From Streptomyces showdoensis (lineage in GTDB: Bacteria > Actinomycetota > Actinomycetes > Streptomycetales > Streptomycetaceae): 64,000 bases of DNA. The stretch spans positions 2,847,501 to 2,911,500 of the forward strand of contig NZ_BAAAXG010000026.1 in NCBI RefSeq assembly GCF_039535475.1. The letters run 5' to 3'. The notes below the pieces were generated by a model. That model was given only the letters and a program-made list of their open reading frames with translations. It made no database searches and had not been told where the DNA came from. This document shows, in pieces, positions 19,501 to 25,638 of the stretch (position 1 is its first letter; every line of letters begins with the position of its first letter). The translations under genes were made by a program, and so were the position numbers.

Positions 19501-19841
19501 GCGCGGGCGGCCGGGGCCTGGAGCGAGCGGGGCAGTGCGTAGGGCCCGGAGCGCTCCAGCTTCCGTACGGTCACCGGGAGCCCGTCGAAGGTGGCGCGGG
19601 CCCCGGCCTCGACGGCCGCCTCGGCGCTCGCCCGCTTGTCGGCGGGGACCTGGCCGGTGACGATCAGGGCGGCGGCCGGGGCCGAGCGGCCCTGGAGGGT
19701 GCCCTGGAGCGCGGCGTCCCCGATGGAGCCGGAGAACGCGGCGAGGGTGGCCAGCACCGAGGTGGTGAGCAGGACGGCGAGCAGGGCCGCCGCGAGAAGC
19801 AGCCGGTGTGCCCTGACGCGCAGAAGTACGAAGCCCGTCAC
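16521..19841 (-). CDS. Very large FtsX-type ABC transporter permease (first permease)
   Basis: About 1106 residues from a GTG at 19841 (MTGFVLLRVRAHRLLL), preceded by AGGGGGA; a GTG six codons upstream lacks a ribosome site. One N-terminal helix (about 10-32) is followed by a large exported domain, then three or more helices near ALLVSRSTLSIVAVQLVLLAAYALLLVARLL. The mid-protein FtsX segment RSGETELLRARGGSRRRIAGLAAVEALLLAV is followed by more helices, a second exported domain, and a final FtsX block RQAEFGLLRALGAPRRQLARLVAAEQGLLVG. It is the first gene of the exporter operon. It should partner the 942-residue permease and the single ATPase at 12597-13550. Confidence 0.9.
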   Translation of the reverse strand: MTGFVLLRVRAHRLLLAAALLAVLLTTSVLATLAAFSGSIGDAALQGTLQGRSAPAAALIVTGQVPADKRASAEAAVEAGARATFDGLPVTVRKLERSGPYALPRSLQAPAARAGDPDLTHFAGLDRSRVALVRGAWPKATGPRDAVEAALPEEAAKLLKVGPGTVLDLTDRLGGKPLKARITGLYRPLDLADLYWQLDPAAGRGVKSLVFTTYGPLVADPSVLASGRVTTGGTSWLGAADFTGITTDRMGALHAAAARGPERMAADTAPFGTTVSAYASLPTVLEQTDRALLVSRSTLSIVAVQLVLLAAYALLLVARLLSTERSGETELLRARGGSRRRIAGLAAVEALLLAVPAAIAAPLLSGPLTRLFADRSALDALGVRLDATAPPAVWLVAALVALCCAGAVVAPALAAGDGAAVSLRKGRAAALPAPVRAGADVGLLLIAGVAYWQLDRQTGEGSGGGALTGDRAGGLGIDPLLVAAPALALLAGTVLTLRLLPPAAKLAERRAAGGRGLPAALAGWQLSRRPLRGAGPVLLLVLAVAMGMLAIGQSASWDRSQRDQADFRTGATIRVLGAGPGDPAQTERIAAVPGVRKAASVHRSGTDVAGHLATVLAVDTRQAADGMLFRPDLTDGPAAKKLAALMPKAGPRPGIPLPAGARALRVDLRDTAPPGAPATRVTAVLEDRYGVPYRRLLGTLPGDGRSHRLGLPLAELGDPENFGLAGLEIGGQSLWGEGGGGHQLVVERLAVEKADGGEQPIGGTSVLTGWAGEYAAELGNGDTTSVPMSARPAANALATVYFHVATEHEGDTGGTKEYTLTLSAPRPAPPRTVPAIVTEAFLAASKAKRGDRVDVTFSGSTLSVRIAEVVRELPTTGPGARAISATAPAATPEDAGAILVDLSTANRALSVTPTASLPPTEWWLSTLPGRTAEVAETLRARPDADPALVLVRDEAAADLLGDPLGAGPNSALMAVAVAAAALAAVGFAVGSAGSLRERQAEFGLLRALGAPRRQLARLVAAEQGLLVGIGLLVGVALGTVLTRAVVPLIVLTGQAERPVPAVLVQLPVGHVALLLAGVSALPLAVVAAIALRRTDPAVTLRTQGEN

Positions 19842-19981
19842 CCATCCCCCTGAAAACACCGTGATCGTTCAGTTTCGAACGTTCATCGGATGCTTTCAGA
19901 GCGATATCGATCTGGAAACCGCTTTCGGTGCCACCTTGACACGATCGTGACCGTTATTCGGGGCGCCGTCACCGGAATGTG

Positions 19982-20386
19982 TCACTCCGCGGTGTTGACC
20001 ATCGAAGCGGCCGCGTAGGTCAGGTACCGCCACAGCTGCGCCTCGTGCTCGGGGGCGAGCTCCAGCTCGTCCACCGCGTCCCGCATGTGCCGCAGCCAGG
20101 CGTCGTGCGCCGCCCGGTCGACCGTGAACGGGGCGTGCCGCATCCGCAGCCGGGGGTGGCCGCGGTGGTCGCTGTAGGTGCGCGGGCCGCCCCAGTACTG
20201 CATGAGGAACAGCACCAGGCGCTCCTCCGCCGGGCCCAGGTCCTCCTCCGGGTACATCGGCCGCAGCAGCGGGTCCTCCGCCACCCCCTGGTAGAAGCGG
20301 CGGACCAGGCGCCGGAAGGTCTCCTCGCCACCCACCTGCTCGTAGAAGGTCTGCTCCTGAAGCGTGCCGCGCGGAATCTCGTTCAC
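19982..20386 (-). CDS. glbO: Group II truncated hemoglobin (GlbO type)
   Basis: 134 residues from a GTG start. The 2-over-2 globin signature is clear: TFYEQVGGEETFRRLVRRFYQGVAEDPLLRPMYPEEDL, then LVLFLMQYWGGPRTYSDHRGHPRLRMRHAPF (proximal His in RMRHAPF) and the group II Trp in AHDAWLRHM. GlbO proteins bind O2 and NO and are linked to oxygen handling or peroxide/NO detoxification. It lies upstream of and co-directional with the exporter operon but is separated by a 140-bp gap, so it is probably transcribed separately. It is divergent from the methyltransferase gene at 20529 with 142 bp between. Confidence 0.95.
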   Translation of the reverse strand: MNEIPRGTLQEQTFYEQVGGEETFRRLVRRFYQGVAEDPLLRPMYPEEDLGPAEERLVLFLMQYWGGPRTYSDHRGHPRLRMRHAPFTVDRAAHDAWLRHMRDAVDELELAPEHEAQLWRYLTYAAASMVNTAE

Positions 20387-20528
20387 CGTTCCATCGTCTC
20401 AGATGCCCGGACGGAGGACCGGAGGCTTAGGACTCCCGGCCGCCCCCCGCCGCCGCCCCCGGCCGCCCCCCGGGCCGGTCCGCGCCGACCGGTGGCCGGA
20501 ACCGTGCGCGGGGCAGCACAGTGGACCC

Positions 20529-21494
20529 ATGCCCGAGATGTTCGCCGAGGAGGCGGCGCGGGCGCGACGGGCGCTGGTGCGCGAGATCGAGGCGTACGGG
20601 GTCCTGCGCGACCCCGCCTGGCGGGACGCCTTCGGCCGGGTCCCGCGCCACCTCTTCGTGCCCTACTACTACGTGCCCGGCGCCGGCGGCTACGAGCGCC
20701 TCTGGTCCGGCGACCCCGACCCCGCCCGCCGCACCCGCTGGCTGCGCGGCGCCTACCGGGACACCGCCCTCGCCACCCGGGTCCGGGACGGCGCCCTGGT
20801 CTCCTCCGCGAGCCAGCCCTCGCTCATGGCGCAGATGCTCGAAGCGCTCGACGTCCGCGACGGCCAGGGCGTCCTGGAGATCGGCGCGGGCACCGGCTAC
20901 CACGCGGCCCTGCTCTGCCACCGCCTCGGCGACCGCCACGTCACCACCGTCGACCTGGACGAGGAGATCGCCGAGTCGGCCCGCGCCCACCTCGCCGCCG
21001 CCGGGCACCGGCCCGCCGTGCTCACCGGCGACGGAGCCCGGGGCTGCCCCGAGCACGCCCCCTACGACCGGGTCGTGGCCACCTGCGCGGTGCCCTCCGT
21101 CCCGTACTCCTGGCTCGACCAGTGCCGGCCGGACGCCCTCGTGCTCACCCCGCTCTCCACCGGGCTCCTGCTGCTGCGGGTGCGCGACCCCGAGCACGCG
21201 GAGGGGCGCTTCCTGCCGACCTCCGCCTACTTCGTCGCCCTGCGCGGCGGCAGCGCCCGCACCCCGCGCCTGCGCACCACCGGGGTGCCCCGGCGGGTGT
21301 ACGAGGACGAGGGCTTCCGGTTCCTGGTGTCCCTGGCGGCCGGGGGCCTCGACACGCGCGAAGCGCTCTCGCTCTGGCAGCGCGAACGGCGGCCGGAGCG
21401 GGAGCGCTTCGGGGTGACGGTGAGCGGCGGGCGGCAGTGGGCCTGGCTGGACGACCCCGAGGGGCCGTACGCCTGGCCCCTGCCGGACCTGTAG
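20529..21494 (+). CDS. PCMT-type SAM-dependent methyltransferase
   Basis: 321 residues from the ATG at 20529. The N-terminal half has RVPRHLFVPYYYVP and SSASQPSLMAQMLEAL, as in protein-L-isoaspartate O-methyltransferases. Motif I, VLEIGAGTGYHAALL, then motif II TVDLDEEI and GDGARGCPEHAPYDRVVATCAV, complete the class I fold. The C-terminal about 100 residues go beyond classical Pcm and are typical of the longer actinobacterial homologues, some of which methylate RiPP precursors. There is no RiPP gene nearby, so repair of isoaspartyl residues or an unknown substrate is more likely. It ends 7 nt before the convergent FHA gene. Confidence 0.88.
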   Translation: MPEMFAEEAARARRALVREIEAYGVLRDPAWRDAFGRVPRHLFVPYYYVPGAGGYERLWSGDPDPARRTRWLRGAYRDTALATRVRDGALVSSASQPSLMAQMLEALDVRDGQGVLEIGAGTGYHAALLCHRLGDRHVTTVDLDEEIAESARAHLAAAGHRPAVLTGDGARGCPEHAPYDRVVATCAVPSVPYSWLDQCRPDALVLTPLSTGLLLLRVRDPEHAEGRFLPTSAYFVALRGGSARTPRLRTTGVPRRVYEDEGFRFLVSLAAGGLDTREALSLWQRERRPERERFGVTVSGGRQWAWLDDPEGPYAWPLPDL

Positions 21495-21501
21495 GGGAAC
21501 C

Positions 21502-22741
21502 TCAGCCGCGCCGGACGGTGATCGTCGTCCAGGCGCCGACGTGCACCCGGTCCCCGTCCTGGAGCTGCACCGGCACATAGGGCTGGATCGGGTCGGCGGA
21601 GCCGTTGATCGTGGTGCCGTTGGTGGAGTTCTGGTCCACCACCGCCCAGGAGCCGTCCGGCTGCTGCACGAGCACCGCGTGCTGGTGCGAGACGCCCGGG
21701 TCCTCCGGCGGCACCGACAGGTCGATGTCGGGCGACTCGCCGGTGGAGTGCCGGCGGCGGCCGATGCTGATCTGGTTGCCCTGGAGCCGGACGTGCTGCT
21801 CCGGGGAGTACGCGGGCAGGTTGAGCCCGGTCGCCTCCGGGCCGCTGCGCTGCATCATCGCCATGAAGTAGTCGCGGTCCGGGCCGATCAGCACCGTCCA
21901 CCCCGCGGGCGGCGCGGGCTGGTGGAACCCCGGCGGCGGACCCTGCGGGGCCGGGCCGGCCGGCGGCACGGGGGCGGGCGGCACGCTCAGCGGGGGCGGC
22001 GCGGGCGCCGGCGACCGAGGCTGCGACGGCGGGGAGATCATCCAGTCGTCGTCCGCCCGCGGCGGGGGCGCCATCGGCTGCGGCGCGGGCGGCGGCGGAG
22101 GCGCCTGGTGGAAGCCCTGCGGGGCCTGCGGCGGCTGCGGGGCCAGCGGCGGACGCTGCGGCGGCGCCTGGTGGTGGGTCGGGTCGGCGCCCAGCGGCTC
22201 GGCCGGACGGTTCACCTGCGAGGGGCGCGAGCCCTGGTACTCGTACGGGTCCCGGAAGGGCTCCGGGTGCTGCGGCTGGGGGTGCTGCGCGTGCGGCGGC
22301 TGCGGCGGCTGCGTGTGCTGGGGCTGCGGGGGTGCCGGCGGCGACTGGAAGCCCGGCGGCAGGTTCAGCCCGGGCGGCGGGCCCTGCTGCGGCTGCGGGG
22401 CGATCGGCGTGTACGAGGTCGCCGTGTTGGTGAGGAAGTTCCAGCGGCACTCCTCGCAGAACGGCGCCATGTGCTCGCGCGGCGTGCGGCACTGCGGGCA
22501 CAGCTCGGCCTGGGCGGTCGCGTTCGGGTCGTAACCCCCGGGACCCCCGGGACCCGCGGGACCTCCGTGGTGCGGCTCGTACCCCCCCGGGACCCCCGGG
22601 ACCGGGGTATCCGTACGCGGGCGGCGGCGGGGGAGGCGGCGGGACGGCACCCGTCGGCGCACCCGCCCCGGCCATGCGATGGCCGCAGACCTCGCACCAG
22701 TCGTCGGAGACCGACTGGTGTCCGTTCGGGCAGGTCGGCAT
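21502..22741 (-). CDS. FHA-domain protein with N-terminal zinc ribbons, interrupted by an apparent +1 frameshift
   Basis: The frame from the ATG at 22741 reads MPTCPNGHQSVSDDWCEVCG (a zinc ribbon) and a polyproline stretch. The continuation, a second ribbon CPQCRTPREHMAPFCEECRW, a long Pro/Gln-rich linker and a C-terminal FHA domain (ISIGRRRHSTGESPDIDLSV, GVSHQHAVLV, DQNSTNGTTING), lies in the next frame. The join falls in a G/C-run region. Removing one base from the C7 tract at 22582-22588 restores a single 412-residue protein. FHA domains bind phosphothreonine, so this is a candidate target of the PknG-like kinase upstream. The frameshift may be a sequencing error, a real lesion or slippage. 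Confidence 0.85.
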
Positions 22742-22780
22742 GTCGGTGCTTCCCCCTCTCGTCGTCCGTCGAGCGTCGCT

Positions 22781-22820
22781 TCCCGGAGCTATTCGGAGCT
22801 TTTCGGAGCTTTTCGGAGCC
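22781..22820. repeat. Four tandem copies of a 10-bp unit between the VWA and FHA genes
   Basis: Four consecutive 10-mers (TCCCGGAGCT, ATTCGGAGCT, TTTCGGAGCT, TTTCGGAGCC) end exactly at the VWA stop codon (22821). The period is close to one helical turn, so the copies face the same side of the DNA. They may form a protein-binding array or just be a slippage repeat. Confidence 0.85.
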
Positions 22821-24164
22821 TTACTTCTTCACGCGAACGGTCTTGGTGGAGCGCGTCTCGAGAGTCATCTCGTCCGCTTCCGCGACCTTCGCCTTCAACC
22901 GCACAGTACCCGTCGCCGCGTCGACCACGTCCACTACCTTCGAAAGGAGTTTCGCCGTATCGGCGTTGCCGGAGGCCGCCGCGAGCTGCACCGCACGTCC
23001 CAGCTTGGCCGTCGCACCGTCCCGATCGCCCGATTTGCGCGCGTCCAGGCCCTCCTGGATCGCGTCGGCGAGCTCGGCCTGCCCGGTGTAGTGGGCGACC
23101 TGCGGGTTGATGGAGGTGGACATCGCCATGTCGTCCGTCCACACCGCCCGCACCAGCCCCTGGGACAGCGTCGTCGGCGTGCCGCCCGCCGGGTCGGGGA
23201 CGATCAGCGAGACCCGGGCGGCCAGCATCTCCTGGCCGATCGCGGCCTCCGGGACCCGGACCGAGACGTGGTAGTCGCGGGACTCGTCGCCCCACGAGCC
23301 GGTCGGGTAGTCACCGGCGCGCGGCCCGGCCTCGGTGCGCCGGCCGGTCAGGTCGTCGACCGTCGGAGCCACCTGCTTCACGAAGCCGATCTCCACGCCG
23401 ACCGGGGTCCACAGGCGCAGCGCGACGTCCGCGACCTCCTTGTCCATGGCGTGTTCCATCATCGTCGTGAAGTCCTGGGCGAGCCCGGCCGGGTTGGCGA
23501 CGATGTCGGCCGTGCCCAGCAGTGCCGAGGCGATGCCGGTGACCTCCTTGACCTCCCAGTCGGTTCCCACCCCGCGGGCGTCGCAGGTGAACCGGCCCGC
23601 GCAGTCGTCCAGGGCGGCCCGCAGGTCCTCCGGCGACTCGTGCTCGTTGCGCCCGTCGGTGAGCAGGATGCCGTGCCGGATCGACGCGTCGCTCGTGGCG
23701 AACAGCCCGGCGGCCAGCCGCAGCCAGGTGCCGATGGCCGTGCCGCCGCCGGCGCTCAGTCCGCGCAGCGCGTCCTTGGCCTGGGCGCGGGTGCGGGCGT
23801 CGGCGACGGCCAGCCGCCGCCCGCCCGGGTAGACCTCCCTGGCGAGGTGGGTGCCGGCGACGACGGCGAAGGCGGTGCCGTCGCGGAGGGTGTCGATCGC
23901 GGCGGCGGCGGCCTCGCGGGCCCCGCGCATCTTGGTCGCCGGGTAGTCCATCGAGCCGGAGCAGTCGAGCATCAGCACGACGGCGGCGGAGCCGCCGCCC
24001 GGGGTGACCGGGGCGACGGAGGTGCCGGTTCCGGTTCCGGGTCCGGCTCCGGAGGCGGTGACGGTGACGATCGCGTTGACGTCCCGGCCGCCCTCGGGCA
24101 GGTACTCGTTCTGGTAGACGTCCACCGAGAACTGGGGCCCGGTCGGCTTGGAGAAGTTGGCCAT
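22821..24164 (-). CDS. VWA-domain protein in the PknG-like signalling operon
   Basis: 447 residues starting MANFSKPTGPQFSVDVYQNEYL; GAGGAGCC precedes the ATG. A complete von Willebrand A domain carries the metal site LMLDCSGSMD (Asp67, Ser69, Ser71), TAIGTWL and GILLTDGRNE. About 200 further residues form beta-rich modules that resemble those of VWA proteins in TerF/terD-like systems, and a C-terminal helical region (AIQEGLDARKSGDRDGATAKL) looks like a TPR-type hairpin. There is no signal peptide, so it is cytosolic. VWA domains bind partner proteins through Mg2+. Position after the phosphatase gene suggests it acts with the kinase/phosphatase pair; the exact role is unknown. Confidence 0.88.
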   Translation of the reverse strand: MANFSKPTGPQFSVDVYQNEYLPEGGRDVNAIVTVTASGAGPGTGTGTSVAPVTPGGGSAAVVLMLDCSGSMDYPATKMRGAREAAAAAIDTLRDGTAFAVVAGTHLAREVYPGGRRLAVADARTRAQAKDALRGLSAGGGTAIGTWLRLAAGLFATSDASIRHGILLTDGRNEHESPEDLRAALDDCAGRFTCDARGVGTDWEVKEVTGIASALLGTADIVANPAGLAQDFTTMMEHAMDKEVADVALRLWTPVGVEIGFVKQVAPTVDDLTGRRTEAGPRAGDYPTGSWGDESRDYHVSVRVPEAAIGQEMLAARVSLIVPDPAGGTPTTLSQGLVRAVWTDDMAMSTSINPQVAHYTGQAELADAIQEGLDARKSGDRDGATAKLGRAVQLAAASGNADTAKLLSKVVDVVDAATGTVRLKAKVAEADEMTLETRSTKTVRVKK

Positions 24165-24209
24165 GGTGATGCGGCTCCTCGGCTCACGGTCACGTGAGGT
24201 GAAGGGAAG

Positions 24210-24247
24210 GTCGGAGTCGTGGTCGTGGGTCGGAGTCGTGGTCGTGG
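24210..24247. repeat. Perfect 19-bp direct repeat between the PP2C and VWA genes
   Basis: GTCGGAGTCGTGGTCGTGG occurs twice in tandem (24210-24228 and 24229-24247) in the 110-bp gap upstream of the VWA start. No gene or terminator is visible in the gap; it may carry an internal promoter. Confidence 0.85.
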
Positions 24248-24274
24248 GCGGGGTGGGAACGACGGGCCGCGGCC

Positions 24275-25636
24275 TCAGGCCGATCCTGCCCCCGCGGACG
24301 GAAGGGCGAACGGCAGCAGCGCGACCGTGACGTTGTCGTGGCCTCCGCCGTCGAGCGCGTGGCCGACCAGGACCTGTGCCCCGTGCAGCGGGCGCCCGGC
24401 GGCGTCCGGGGGGACCACCCGGGCCATGTCCTCGGCGCCCTCCGCGTAGTTCCACAGGCCGTCGGTGCAGACCACGACCACGCCCGGCCGGTCCGGCTTG
24501 AACGAGGCCGTGTGCGGCTCCAGTTCGTACGCGTCGGCGCCGAGCCAGCCGGTGATGGCGTGGGCCCGCTCGTCCGCGTAGGCCTCCGCCTCGTTCATCA
24601 GCCCCGCGGCGACCATCTGCGCGGCCCACGAGTCGTCCTCGGTCAGCCGGGCGGCCGGCGCGGTGCGGTCGTCCGGCACCCAGTAGGCGCGGCTGTCGCC
24701 GACCCAGCCGACCACGAGCAGCCCGCCCGCGACGATCGAGCCGACGATGGTGCAGGCCGGGGCGTTCTGGTGCTCGCGCTCCTTGACGGTCTCCTCCGCG
24801 AGGGAGTTGACGGCCTCGGCGGCGGCCACGATCGCCTCGTGCATGGCCTGCTGCGGGTGCGTCCCGCGCGGCAGCGCGGCGAGCAGCGAGGCACCGGCGG
24901 CGGAGGCGGCGGCGCTGGACGCCTCGTCGGGGCGGGTCGCCGAGGAGACCCCGTCGCAGACGATGGCCAGCGTGGCGGGGGAGCCGTCGGGGAGCGCGGT
25001 CGAGGACACGGCGAAGGCGTCCTCGTTGCGGTGGTGGCGCAGTCCCCGGTCGCTCACGGCGGCGACCGAGGCCAGCTCCTCCTCCATGTGGTCGCGCTCG
25101 CGCGGCTGGGCGTGCCCGCAGTGCTCGCAGTACCCGTCGCGGTCCACCCGGCCGGTCCGGCACGCCACGCACAGCTTCCGGTCGTCGCCCTCGCCCTGGA
25201 GGGCGGTGCGCGGGTCGGGCGCGGCGAGGGTGAAGTCACCGTCGCTGCCCCCGGTGCTGCCGGTGCCGCCCGTGCCCCCCGTACCGCCCGGTTCGGCGGT
25301 GGCCGCGGTGGCCGCGGTGGCCGCGGCGGTCGGTTCCGGCAGGCCGTCGGTGCGGACCGGGACCGTGGGCAGGTCCCGGCCGCCCGAGTCGGTGCCGGGC
25401 AGGTCGCCGGGGTGCTGGGTGGCCGTGGTCAGGGACTGGGGGTCCCGGGGCGGCGGCTCGGGCCAGTCCACCGGCAGGCTGATCGGCACCGTCGGGCGGT
25501 CCGTCCCCGGCTCCGGCTCCGGAACCGCCGACAGGTCGTACCCGCAGGCCCCGCAGAAGCGGTCGCCCGACTCGAGCGGCTCCGCGCACTCGGGGCAGGT
25601 CCCCAGGGGGTGCGGCGGCTTGGGCTTCAGGGACAT
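24275..25636 (-). CDS. PP2C-family serine/threonine phosphatase with N-terminal zinc ribbons
   Basis: 453 residues. The N-terminus has a zinc ribbon (CPECAEPLESGDRFCGACG), a Pro/Thr-rich linker (about 25-145) and a second ribbon (CVACRTGRVDRDGYCEHCG). The PPM phosphatase domain follows: SDRGLRHHRNEDAF, LAIVCDGVSSA, VGWVGDSRAYW, VVVCTDGLWNYA and the final DNVTVALLPF, which supply the metal-binding Asp residues. It has no membrane segment. It starts 2 nt after the kinase stop, so kinase and phosphatase are made together, the usual arrangement for a reversible phosphorylation switch. The obvious candidates for dephosphorylation are the kinase itself and the FHA protein. Confidence 0.93.
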   Translation of the reverse strand: MSLKPKPPHPLGTCPECAEPLESGDRFCGACGYDLSAVPEPEPGTDRPTVPISLPVDWPEPPPRDPQSLTTATQHPGDLPGTDSGGRDLPTVPVRTDGLPEPTAAATAATAATAEPGGTGGTGGTGSTGGSDGDFTLAAPDPRTALQGEGDDRKLCVACRTGRVDRDGYCEHCGHAQPRERDHMEEELASVAAVSDRGLRHHRNEDAFAVSSTALPDGSPATLAIVCDGVSSATRPDEASSAAASAAGASLLAALPRGTHPQQAMHEAIVAAAEAVNSLAEETVKEREHQNAPACTIVGSIVAGGLLVVGWVGDSRAYWVPDDRTAPAARLTEDDSWAAQMVAAGLMNEAEAYADERAHAITGWLGADAYELEPHTASFKPDRPGVVVVCTDGLWNYAEGAEDMARVVPPDAAGRPLHGAQVLVGHALDGGGHDNVTVALLPFALPSAGAGSA

Positions 25637-25638
25637 AC

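Noticed and set aside
20529..21494. RiPP-type O-methyltransferase of a lanthipeptide or lasso cluster
   Set aside because: The protein resembles long PCMT homologues, but no precursor, cyclase or synthetase is within the window.
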